Below are positions 13,901-26,400 of a DNA stretch of 64,000 bases, one piece after another. A program made the translations under genes and the position numbers. Location of the stretch: contig CM053269.1 of assembly GCA_028583415.1 (NCBI GenBank), positions 74,118,435-74,182,434 on the forward strand, read 5' to 3'. The stretch's first letter is position 1, and each line of letters opens with the position of its first letter. The DNA comes from Protea cynaroides (lineage: Eukaryota > Streptophyta > Magnoliopsida > Proteales > Proteaceae). The notes under the pieces were generated by a model. The model was given only the letters and a program-made list of their open reading frames with translations, made no database searches and was not told the origin of the DNA.

Positions 13901-16900
13901 TGACTTGAAAAGAGAGGAGGTTTGTACAAGGTTAGCATATACAACATCCATAAAACTCACTATGAGGTGGGCCCCTTTGCACACAACAAACTTGGTCTCA
14001 TTTCATACAATAGGATACAGCCCTATATACACTACCCGCTCAACTCCACCCTTGGTTAGCATATCAGCTAAGGACTTTGCTGATATTGATATACATTAGA
14101 ATGAGATATTCCCTAGGTGACATGAAGACTTTTCCGTGATGTTCCTTGTTGTAGGGAAAATATAAAGGTGAAGCAAATTGATGTCAATCCCAAGTCTTGA
14201 CTCCTTTGTTGTGCTAATCTTGCAAGATCTTGTTAGGTTGGAAAGATAGGCATGAACTAGGGAGATTATCGTCAGTTCTTAAATATGTTTATATGTTACA
14301 ATGTTATATTGGGTTGTTTTTTCCATTCAAAACATTGAACTGGACATTTAATAGAAAGAAAATATGCCAACTTCTCTGTCGAGCATGTATATTGTGTCTG
14401 AAGTTCCATCTAACACAAGTATGTTCTGAGTGTGGTTTAAGCTCCTTTAGGTTTGATGACCATAAGATCAAGGTTATGATGCATAAGATCAAGGTTATGA
14501 TGGAGATAATTAACGGGTTAATAACCTGGATCCATCATAAATGTGTTAAATGTAATCTAAATGCTATAATATGTTATATTTCTGTTGCTTTGATGTGATG
14601 TATGAATAGTTATTAAAGTGGTAAAAGCGACACAAAGCTTTGGAGGCCACCTAAGAGCTTAGACGATGAAGCGCCTTCCTAGGTGTTGCCTAAGCGCCCT
14701 AAGTGCCACTCTACTTGTTTCTTATTATTAAATATGTATGCATCATGTCTACTATGAAGTTGACATCATAATGCTTATACTACATTAAGAATAAACGTTG
14801 AAGCCACATGAAGAATCAACATTTAAGCCACATGACCAAGCGAAAAGAAAAAGAAAAAAAGCCATATGAAGAGTTAACATTTAAGCCATGTAATTATATG
14901 TAAAAAAACAAAGATGTCAGAACATGTAAGCAAAAATTCAAAAATGTACACAAACACATATGCTTCCAAATACAAAAGGCAGATGCCCAGGTAGTCAAGC
15001 ACTTGCTTTTTGTAGATTACACAAAGTGCCCCACTGCCCAGACCCTTATATAACGCTTGGATACCTAAGCGTTGCCAACGCTTTGAAACTATGGATGTAT
15101 GGTCTCTATCGCATGTAAACACCCATCTGCATTCCACTGGATTCTGACCCTCTGGAAAGTCCACCCATTCTCCCCTTGTATCCTCATGCATAGATTCTTT
15201 CCACTTTAAATTGCTGTAGCCTTTGAAACATTCCTAGGAATTGGAATAGATTATAGAGCAACAAAGTATACTAGATTTATGGAGGAGAGGGAATCATAGG
15301 AAAAACCTTGGCAATGGAATAATTAGTGCAAGCTCTTTTTCCCTTTCGGACAGCAATTGGAAGATCCAAGTTAGATGGTACTTCAGGAGTATATGATGGA
15401 GATGATGAAGGAATATTATCTAACCCCGGAAGAGGACTCTTGGCAGGGCTCTCGACCCCCTTTTCTCCCCTTGTGTTTGATCACAAGACATCCTCGGACA
15501 GGAGATATCAAAATAGGACAGTGGAACAGGTAAAGGAATGGAATGAGTCACCTCTTCACATACACCTCTACGACCCCCTCCTTGAAGATGTGACTACTGA
15601 GAGAAGAAAGGGACAGATTCAAAAAAGATAACATCTTGATTCTTGAGAAACCAAGTATTCATGAGATGGGGGATGGTAACATTCGTACTTCTCAACTGGT
15701 GAGTATCATAAGAGAGTACGTTTTAGAGCTTTGGTAGAATTTGGTACCCTTAGGGCCCGTTTGATAAAACTTCTACTCCGGATTCCTTACTTTTGGTTCA
15801 AATTTTTTTACTTCTGCTCCAAGAGGATTCAAGAGTATTTGGGAGTGGAAACATGTTTGGTAACGTAATTTTGTCATGGACTCCAGGGTGGTGGTGGTGG
15901 GTGGTGGATGGTGGCACTAGTGGTGAGTGGTGATGGTGGTAGTGGGTGGTTGGTGGTGGCCAAGGGTGGCGGTGGTGGAGAGTGGTGGCGGTGGTGGGTG
16001 GTGGTTGGTGGTAGTGGTGTGGGGTGGTTCCTTCTTCTCCCAAAAATGTGCTCCGGAGCAAAAAAAACATCTATTTGGCACTCCAAAAATTTGGATTCTA
16101 GAGTCCATTTGGAGCCGGTTTACTTTGTGGGAGTAAAGAATCCGAACCGGTTTACCAAACGCGATTCTATTCCATTTTGGCTCCGGGAGCCAGAATCCAG
16201 ATTCTGGAGTGTTATCAAACGGGCCTTAAGGTCGTGTTTAATAAAACTTTTACTTTGGACTCCTTACTTCTGGTTCAAATTTCTACTTCTGCTCCAAGAG
16301 GATTTAGTAGTATTTGGGAGTAGAAACATATTTGGTAACCTAATTTTGTCACTCCAGGGTGGTGGTGGATGGTGGCACTAGTGGTGAGTGGTGATGGTTG
16401 GTGACAGTGGTGGTGTGGTGGTGGCGAAGGGTGGTAGTGGGTCAGTGGGTGGTGGGTGGGTGGGTGGGTGGGGTGGTGGTGGTGGTGGTGGTGCTGGCTG
16501 GTGGTGTTGGTGGGCGGTGGTGGGGCGGTGGGCGCTGGTGGGGCGGTGGGCGCTGGTGGGGTGGTGGGTGGTGGATGGTGGTTGGGGTGGTGGTGGTGGG
16601 TGGTAATAGTGGTGTGGGGTGGTTCTTTCTTCTCCCAAAATGTGCTCCGGAGCAAAAAAAATATCTATTTGGTACTCCAAAAATTTGGATTCTAGAGTCT
16701 ATTTGGAGCTGGTTCACTCTGTGGGTGTAAAGAATCCGAACTGGTTTACCAAACGCGATTCTACTCCATTTTTGGCTCCGGGAGCCAGAATCCGGATTCT
16801 GCAAGTTATCAAACAGGCCCTTAGATCATCGAATATGAGCTTAACACATACATCTAAAAGTTTTGTGTGGAAGAGAAAAATGAGGTGTTGTATCTAAGGG

Positions 16901-19900
16901 AGTTTGCATACAAGGATTCTGGATTGCATTCGGTTGATAAAGAAAATCAGTTGTAACCAAAGCTTCAGCCAAAACACCTTTGGGACATGCATACCAAACT
17001 TCAAAATGTGGCTAGTCTCCAACAAGTAGTATGCCGTGCTCAATAATTTTTTTCTGAAGATCGCAAACATATATCACTCCCTTGTCAGTTCTAACGATTT
17101 CGATTTGGGAAGCAAACTGCGTTCACACAATTTGGTAGAAAATAATAGAAGTGGAACATACATCACTCTTCAATTTCATGAAATACAGCCAAGTCTGATC
17201 GTTAACAAATGTAACAAAGTAATGAAAGCCAAACAAAGAGGTAGGAGCAGGCCTCCAAACATCAGAATGAATGAGCTGAGAAGTAGTTCTATTGGCATGA
17301 TATGGATATGTAGATTTACAATGACATGGTTCATGTTGTAAGACATTCAAATTAGCTATGTCAGAAAATATATCAAGCAAAATGTTTTCTCAAAACAGAA
17401 AGAGAAGGATATCCCAAGCATTGATGCCATAACATGACATTCTTAATCCCCTGAGCACTTTTAACACCAGCACCACCAAGAGACTGGACTACATGCAGAC
17501 CAGCCTATGTTGAGTCTAGCAGGTAAAGACCTTCTCCTTATGCTCACTGCCAGTGGTCATCTTTGTCCTTTGCAGGGTTTGAAGTATCGGTATCGGGTAT
17601 CGTATTGATGGCTACCGTTACCGCAATGATACAGCTGATACCTACCGATACCATACGATACTTGAAAATTTGAAGACTCTCAAACTCCTTCCTCTTGGCA
17701 AGTCGTCAGGTGTCTAGAAATGGAAAGCATAGTTATCAAGGTGTCTTGGGCCCTCGCAGGTGCCCAAGACGTCTTGGAAAAAAGGGTGCCTTGGGTGCCA
17801 AGGGGGGCCTTGGCATTTGATGACCCCCCAACACCTTAGGTCGTCTTGTCAGAGTGATAACTATGATGAAAAGTTTTGATACGATATTAATAGTAATTGT
17901 ATCGGTAACTACTGATACCGTTAGGGTACGATACGATATTTGAAACCCTGGCCACTGGATCCTAAAAGAGGCAATGAGTAGGAAAAAGGTGACATCGCGA
18001 AAGGATTTGGCAAGATGAATGACAGATGGAAGGTTAGTAATAAAATTTGTTATATGCAAAACTGAATTAAGAGAGATACAAGGGGAGGCATGTACATTGT
18101 CCTTTATTGATATAGATGAATTGGTGCCTTCAACAATCCTAACTTTGTCTTGACCTGAACAAATAGTGTAAGAGTCAAAGAGGGCAGACAAAAATGTCAT
18201 ATGGTTGGTGGCACCCAAATCTACAATCCAAGAAATGGATGAGGCAGGGGGGGAGGTATGTAAGGTAGAAACCAAAGTACTTGACTGAGCATAAGCAGAC
18301 AGATGTGGCTAAGGCAATTGTTGAACTGGTACTTGTCATCTTCGCTATAACCTGTCAGAAAAGTTTGATGTCCTCCTGCATGAGAGTATCATCCTCAGGA
18401 TGGTAAATCGAAGTTGATGGGTTCCCGTTAGGATCATTGCTGGACACCATAGAAATGAGCTTGGGTCCTCCAGATCGGGTATCTTGTGATCACTAGTCTT
18501 TTTGGGGGATGACCATGAGGTTCACAGAAGGATTCCTTGCCTCCTCGGTATGTCTTGGATGAACACTGTGATCACACTGGAGACGATTCTTTACATCACT
18601 ACGACCATCACCATGTCCCATGCTGAGTCAACAGCCTCCCTTACAATCACCACTGTGAGACATTGATACCATAGCTGATTTCTCAAACTGAGACCCCTGA
18701 TCCATAGCCATCCTTTGTGTAAACTTCATCCAAGGATGGGAGAGGAGTTTTACCCAGAATTTGAACATGGATGGGTTTGTACTCTGGGTTCAGTCCACCA
18801 TGTAGTGGTAGAACATATCCTTTCTCTTGGATTTGATACATTTTGGCTTCAACCTTAGGATTGGAGAGGTGAATATCCTGGTAATGATCATACTCCTCCC
18901 ATAAGCTAACAATGGGATTGAAGTACTATGATATCGTCATGTCTCCTTGTTTAGTAGCCATGATTTGCTGATGGAGACGATAGACCTTGGATGAGTCGCG
19001 AACATAGTCAAAAAGCAAGGTTGCACTATCCCAAATTTTCTTTGTTGTTGACTTCCTCATCAGGTGCCGACCAATTTCAGGTTTCATAGAAAAATCAGCT
19101 TTGTCATCACCATTGAGTTTTCAGTCCCACTTTGGATAAGTGGGATCATGGATTTGTGGCTTTGATATTCCCTGTATTGTATTCCATTTTTTCTGACTAT
19201 TCAGGGATAGCTTGACCGTGGGAGACCAGTCTATAAAGTTGGTAATATCCAACTTAATGATAGAAATTTGAGGATATTCGTTTGGCCCATTGACACAATT
19301 GGTGGATTGGTATTGTTAGCTCTTCCCGGCATAGAATCCACTGATCCACCAACATCCGACAAATTTGAAGGAGGCTATGAACTGAATAATTTCTATAAAT
19401 GGAGTTAGGTTGGGTAATGGCTTGGGTATCCGAACCTGTGGGGAAAACACACTCTACCCACCAGCCAAATTTCTGTCCTTCCAGGCAAGACCGAGTCCTA
19501 GGCTTGGCTGATTGGAAGCCTGTTGGTTGTTCAAACAGGTTCTGAAAATCAAACCTATTTCATGTGAGACATAGAAGGGATTGTCACCGTTTGAGTTCCC
19601 TTGGACAGAATACATTGCCTTTCAAACTGAGATTTTAAGTACTCAAAAACACCTCCAGGGCGACCTGAATTGAATGCTCCTGGACTGCCACCCAAATCAC
19701 CTCCCCAATCAATGAACCAAGCTCTGCCACCCATGAGGGGTGGTAGAACACCTCAGTTTTGAGGTCACAGCACTTACACCAGGTTCTCTCTTTCAACAAG
19801 ACTTAGGGCATAAATAAAGGACCCCTGGGCAACCCAAACTGTGTAAGTTCCATGCCTAAAATATGTTCTGTAGTTGACGGCTTACCTCTGTAATTTCTAA

Positions 19901-20359
19901 CCAGGTGGACTGCTCTGTACATTAGGAACAGTCTTGGTTCTGTCTGTGACGCTTCAGATTGTCTCATAGACCTTCATTCTATCCTTCTATGTTGGTAGAA
20001 TTCTGTTCCTTACGTACTCTGGGCAAGTGGAGTCTGGTCTCCTTGACAGAGCTTCTTACCAGAAGTGTGGGAGCTTACCAACTCTCAAAATTGACTGAGA
20101 ATATTCTGATGCCAAGTTCAGTTTAGTTGTATAGAACAGAATAGAGTTTAAGATTGGTGAGTCATAGCACTAGCTCAAGTGTGGGAGCTTACCAACTCTC
20201 AAAACTGACTGAAAAAGGTAGAATACTCTGATACCAAGTTCAGTTTGGTTGTATAGAAGAGAACAGAGTTTAAGATGGTGAGTCATAGCACTAGCAGAAG
20301 TATAGAGGAGGAAGAAGAAGAGTTGAGATGAAGGAAGTTTTTTATATTTATTTATATTT

Positions 20360-20414
<55 letters not shown>

Positions 20415-23400
20415 GAATAAGTAGGACTTTAAATCCAGATCTCTCCCTTATATATTACTGTCATAAAAATACTGAAAATTACATGACTACCCCACACATA
20501 ATATTGATTTTTATTCTATACACATTACGTAAGTGTTAATTAACTACAAAAATAGAAGAATATGGACCCATTTGTAGGCCAATTCCTGATGCATCAGAAG
20601 ATAAGTGGTTGTTGGTTTGACTTGGTCAATCTAGTAGATTTTGACTCATTGGATAGGTGGAAGCAAAGACCTAGTTTCTTATCTCTTATCCTCTTTACTC
20701 TCCTAATGTAATTGAAACTCCACCTTCTCTTGTATAGTTGTCAAGGTATCAGGCACCCTTGTGACGCCTTGGAAACTCGGGTGCCTTGGTCGCCTAGGCA
20801 CCCGTCAGGCCTCCAACGCCTTGGTTCACCTTGACAATTATGCTCTCTTGTGGAATTCCCTTCTCCTTAATTAGAATAGGACTGTTTCTCTTTATTAGAA
20901 TATGATTGCTTTTCTTTATCCTTTTAGTCATGTGAGTCCTTGTCATTGTTGACATGTGGAATTCTTATTTACTTCATAACTAAGACTCCTTATCTTGTGA
21001 AGAAAAATAAATAGCGACAGCTAAGACGAGAGGAATAGCTAAGACGAATAATTGTTAACATCCTCTTTTCTTTATCTTTTATTTTGTCTATAAATAGTGA
21101 CAACTAAGACGAGAGGAAGACAAATCGATTCTATCCTTCTCTTATATTCTATTTTCATAGTATCAGAGCAATCACCTGGGTTGCTATTTTGAGAGTCGTT
21201 TAAGGTTCTCCGTTAGGTGTGCAGCCACCACTACTACTGTTACTACTACTACTTGGTTCGCAGTGACCTATACTGTGCTACTACTCCTGCTACTCTTACT
21301 ATTGCTACTGCTACATCTGCTGCTGCTACTACTACTACATGCTTTACTCTTACTATTACTACTACTACTATTACTACTTGGTTCACAGTGACTTGTACTG
21401 TACTGTTTCTACTACTTGGTTTGCAGTGACCTATACTGTGCTACTACTCCTGCTACTCTTACTATTGCTACTGCTACATCTGCTGTTGCTACTACTACTA
21501 CATGCTTTACTTGGGAAGGACTTACGCTGCTTGGTGTTCGTGACTCGTGAGTTGGTGTTATTACCTGAAAACTAGTGTTGCGGTTCATATTTATTCTTAT
21601 TATTCTAAGTTGGATCATGTTCCAGCTTGAGGGGGGGGGGGGTGTTAACCGACGACAAGATAGAAGAATATGGGTGATGCAGGCCGGGATCCGTTGAATA
21701 GGAATTTTTTTTGTGAAATCATGTAATCCTTTTATTTTTGCAATTTAATTAGAGTTGTTAGGATTTTCATATTTATTTATTGAGTTTTAGTTTTCATAGG
21801 AAGTGTCCACGTTTTAGGTAGTTTATTTTTATTGTTTTTATTTATTTGTTTGGGTTATCTTGTGGGTCCCAATTGTTAGGGTTGTAAGCGTATTTATAGG
21901 AAAATCTCATTATCAATTGAACGTGATGGATTAGAGAAAAGAAAAAGTGATTGAGGTTCTCACGACTCCCTCCTCTCTTTCCCCCTCTCTTGGTCTCGCC
22001 ATCTTCCTCTTTCACAGCTGCTGCCGGCGGTGTTTTGTCCTCTTCCCCACTGCTGTGGAAGACCTCCCCCCCCTGCCAATTTGTCCGCAGGTTTTCTCTT
22101 CCCTCCCCCTCTTAGTTTCTCTTCTTTCTCTCTGACCCTCCTTCTCTTCCTCCTTTCCCTGTTCTTCTTATTTTCTGTGCTGTTCCCTGTTCTGGACGAT
22201 AGACCGAAACCCACAAAATCCTTCGGACTCCTTCATCCCTCCTCCCACCCTTAACCTTGGGAATATCCTTCTAACCTAAGGGCAATCCGAACCCTTTGTT
22301 CTTAGCCCCAAACCTTACCTCTATTTTGAGTTGCAGTTTTGCAACTAAATCTGCTTTCAGGTTTACTGCCAGATCTGTTCCAGGTAATTTTTACATGCTT
22401 TGTACTTCATTATTGGACCTGCTTTCAGTGGGAATCAAGAGGCCTTGGACTTACGATGCAGCTCCTTAAATTTCAGATCAAATGGAGTCCTATCGGCTGA
22501 GTTCTCTCAGTCGAAATTAATCTGGTTCTTCCACCTCCATTGTCAAAAGGTTGAAGACAACCTCTCTTCCAATGTTATTTCCTCTTACTTCTTTTTTGTT
22601 ATTTTTATATTTTCCTTTTAGTTGGATTCCCAACAATTCTGTCCTATCCCATCCCTTATATTTGCTTCCTAATTAACCATCATCTTTAATTCTAATTCCT
22701 ACCATATCTTAAGGGTTTGTTTGTTTGTTTCATCAAGGGTTATAAGTTTTTGTTATTTACCAAATTACCACTGCACCTCATCCATTGGTCTTATATTATC
22801 TGGGTGGGCCATCAGTGGACCTAATTGGGTTTTCTTGACCCGGGTCCGCATCAATGGGCCATTTGTAGGCCCATTCCTGATGCGTCAGAAGATAAGTGAC
22901 TCATTGGACAGGTGGCAGCAGAGAATTACTTTCTTATCTCTTGTACTCTCCTAATGTAATTGGAACTCCACCTTCTCTTGTGAAATTTCCTTCTCCTTAA
23001 TTAGAATAGGACTGCTTCTCTTTATTAGGATATGACTGTTTTTCTTTATCCTTTTAGTCGTGAGAGTCCTTGTCATGTTGACATGTGATACTCTTATTTA
23101 CTTTGTAACTAAGACTCCTTATTTTATGAAATCCTAGATCTATCACTTTACCCTGTTTTATACTGTTTATAAATAGTGACTACTAAGAGGAAAGGAAGAC
23201 ACATCGATTCTCTCTATCTTCTCTTATTTTCTATATTGTTACAATAAGCATTCCCAGAATACCCTTGCATGTTATTCCAACAGTTTTACCTGTTACATGT
23301 ATTTTTTAATACTTCACCTTCTATTTTGAAATATCTTTTATGTTGCAATCTCCTAGCATGCCTATCATCTCCACAAAACAAGTCTTTGCTTTGGTTGTTT

Positions 23401-26400
23401 TCTAGGAATATATTTTCATGGGATTATCCTTTCTTTCTATTTGTTTTCCAGTATGCATCCTATTTTTCTTTTGGCACATCGAACGATCTTTCTTGACTTT
23501 TCTTATCATACTGTGTTTTATATTCAACTGCAGTGCCCTTGAGAGCCCCAAAGTGGTTGAAGCGTCCAGTGGGAGCTTCTTTTGGTTTTGGTGGCAAGCT
23601 TGTTTCATTCCACCCTAGTTCATCTGTTGCTGTTGGTCCAGCTGGAAATTCTCAGGTAGATTTGTCTAGTGGCGCTCTGCTGCTGTAATGCTTTCATTAT
23701 GTTGTTTGTTCATTTTCTTCTTTTTTTCTATTTCTTTTCCACAGGTTTATGTGCATACCTTGGTTACTGAACTCAGTTTGGTGAGCCGTTCGACTGAATT
23801 TGAAGCTGCAGTACAAAATGGGGAGAAATCTTCCTTACGGATTTTATGTGAAAAAAAGTCTGAAGAGTCTGAGTAGGTTACCTATAAAAATGGGTTCTGT
23901 TGAAGTTTTGTATTTTACGTACATTTTAAGCCGAATTTTGCTCATCTTATTGTTTTTTCCCTGGTTGCTGTTATTAGATCTGTGGATGATAGAGAAACAT
24001 GGGGTTTCCTGAAGGTTATGTTTGAAGATGAAGGGACTGCAAGGACAAAGCTACTCACCCACCTCGGATTCAGTGTACACACTGAGGAAAATGAAAATGC
24101 ACAGAATGAGCTTTCCCAGGAAATAAGTTCGCTCAGTTTTAATGAGGAGACAAATAAAGCTGGATTGGCCGGAGATAGAGGACTGGATTTATTACAAACT
24201 GATAATGGGGAGGATTTCTTTAACAATCTTCAAAGCCCTAAAGCAGATCCACCTCTTTCTCCTTCAGCTAGTAACTTTGAGGGTGATGGTGGTGTTGTGA
24301 TGAACGGTGAGCAACAAGAATTCGATGGAACCGGAGCAGGTACTGATTCTTCATTGGGGGATAGCATTCAACGTGCTTTGGTTGTTGGAGACTATAAGGG
24401 AGCTGTTGCACAGTGCATTTCTGCAAATAGAATGGCTGATGCTTTAGTTATTGCTCATGTGGGCGGTGCTTCTTTGTGGGAGAGTACACGTGATCAATAC
24501 TTGAAAAAAAGTCACTCACCTTACTTGAAGGTTGGTGGATTTTCAATCTTTAAAGTTTTGAAACAATTGAGCAGATCATGTCTCATGTTAATGGCAATAT
24601 GGGACTACTCTAGTTGACGCACCATCCTGAAAATGTCTGGACAAGACTTAATTGACTGCATTGGGATACAGTTAGGTTGATGTATACCCTACTGTCAATT
24701 AGTCTTCACCAGTTTGACTAGTTGCTAGTCATTTTGTTGTCTTTGTGTTTTATGTAAAATACCAGGAAACAATTGTGCTATTCTATTTATATCTTTAGTT
24801 TGAGTATAAACAGGTAATTTTGCATTTTTACTCCCTCTCCTCCCCCCCCCCCCCAAAAAAAAAAAAAGAAAAAAAAAATTGACAAATCATGTAGAACTAG
24901 ACTGACCCCTTCTGTTTAGAGCTTTTGACGATCTTGAAAGCATGGCTAGTATTTGCTTTACTGCTGCTCATAAACTATGAAACTCTAGTCTTGCCTCGTT
25001 ACTTTGTTTTAGTATTTAATCCCCTAAATATGTAAAAGAATATTAAAATAAAATTGGATAAATATCATCAACTTGAGTTGTGCTAGCATGGTGCATTGGA
25101 GAAGGGAATTTTCATCCTTCCCATGTCTTTAGCCAAGATATTATATTCAAAATGGGAAACGTGATAAATAACATTTTCTTGAGTTTTCTAAAATACAAGT
25201 ATTATCCTTTATTACCTTAGAGGATGGAAATAATGTCCTCTGGATGTCAAGTAATAATCCCTATTTATTTTGGTTCCCTAGCTGCTGACTCAACTTAGAA
25301 GATCAAAGCTTGCCTAGGTGGCTGAGCTGTCCTGACAACACTGGATGGACACATATAAAGAACATAGATTTGTCATAGTATCTCTACTATTTTGTTTCCT
25401 TTTTCTTTGTGTTATACTGAGAAGTTTCTTATCCTGTCCAGGTTGTTTCTGCAATGGTGACTAATGATCTAATGAGCCTTGTGAACACCAGGCCTTTGAC
25501 TACCTGGAAAGAAACACTTGCTCTTCTTTGCACTGTAAGTTATTTAATATGTTTTTGACTTTCACCTATGTAGTTGATTGTTAATGAAATTTTGTTCAAT
25601 GATCTCATAATTTTTCTATGCAATGCATCACAGTGTCTGTGGTGTTTTCATGGACCATCGGAAACACTTTAACTGCTCTGTGTTGTCTTGGTGCTTTGAT
25701 GTTGATGATGAAATGAAGGGAAGAGACCTAAAAAGCCATAGTAATATGGTATTGGTTACAGCCCTTTTTTGGTGCATATAAACTAATTCAAGCTCAGTTT
25801 GCCCTCTATAAGTGTGATTATGGTGCTGCTGAGCAATAATAGAAAATTACTCACTATTATTACTACTTTACTTTCTACTTAATTTTTTTTTGTTTCGCCA
25901 AAAATCTCGGTACTAATAATATTTTGCAGCAATTGGACTGAAAGTTACTTTACTTTCCTCTGATACCTTGCATTCTTATACCATTTTTCCATAATCTTTT
26001 ACAGTTTGCACAGAGGGAGGAGTGGACTCTGCTCTGTGACACTCTTGCTTCAAGACTTATGCTTGCGGGAAACACATTAGCTGCAACTCTCTGCTATATC
26101 TGTGCTGGAAATATTAACAAAACAGTGGAAATTTGGTCACGGAATTTGAAGGCTGAGCAGGAGGGGAGACCCTATATTGACCTTCTCCAGGTGGATGTTC
26201 TACCCAGAAATTCATGTAAAAAAAATATTTTTCTTACTTAAAAAAAGAGAGGAAAAAACCAACTTAGATATTAACGACATTGATTTATTTGGGTAGGATT
26301 TAATGGAGAAGACTATTATCCTCGCTTTGGCGACTGGACAGAAGCAATTTAGTGCAACTTTGTCCAAGCTTGTTGAGAACTATGCTGAACTACTAGCAAG

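Larger units (their letters stand above)
13830..20470 (-). mobile_element. Ty1/copia retrotransposon, heavily eroded and interrupted
   Basis: On the - strand, from right to left, the segments are: a primer-binding site (TGGTATCAGAG, 20236-20226), gag (about 19260-18600: WDSATLLFDYVRDSSKVYRL), and a protease-like box at about 18240 (WIVDLGATNHMT). GAG-pre-integrase follows (MLWHQ, about 17420), then integrase (17330-16860: HSDVWRPAPTSLFGFHYFVT, VPKVFW). The integrase-RT linker and start of reverse transcriptase come at 15450-15102 (CRWVFT), and an ADMLTKGG-like RNase H end lies near 14050. Most of the reverse transcriptase is missing. MITEs at 15753-16820, a TIR element at 17573-17950 and a hAT-like element at 14605-15093 cut it. 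The LTR limits are not clear. Confidence 0.8.
20534..23243 (+). mobile_element. Non-autonomous LTR retrotransposon with paired LTRs, lacking gag and pol
   Basis: The 5' LTR is 20534-21157 (TGTTAATT to TTTTCA). A primer-binding site TAGTATCAGAGC (21158-21169) is one base from the initiator-Met tRNA complement. The 3' LTR begins TGTTAACC at 21643, directly after a polypurine tract ending in a run of 12 G (21631-21642), and ends at 23243 (GTTACA). The flanks GTAAG (20529-20533) and ATAAG (23244-23248) differ at one base. The internal domain is only about 485 bases and has no recognisable protein. Each LTR carries its own later insertion (20733-20842 and 21675-22853). It must be mobilised in trans if at all. 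Confidence 0.8.
10543..23533 (+). other. SEC31 intron 3, 12,991 bases
   Basis: The donor GTATGT follows the 43-base exon 3, and the acceptor TTCAACTGCAG precedes exon 4. The split codon A|TG closes in phase. The intron holds a solo LTR, a pararetrovirus-like remnant, two classes of foldback element, a copia remnant on the opposite strand, tandem MITEs and a nested LTR-element complex. Stretches 10543-11499, 11951-12400, 13930-14600 and 18300-18600 show no further recognisable gene beyond the remnants listed. Confidence 0.85.

Noticed and set aside
21217..21575. Poly-Thr/Tyr/Leu ORFs
   Set aside because: Triplet-repeat artefacts inside the LTR element.
23982..24617. 211-codon ORF read as a separate gene
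   Set aside because: It is SEC31 exon 6 (23978-24530) running on into its intron.
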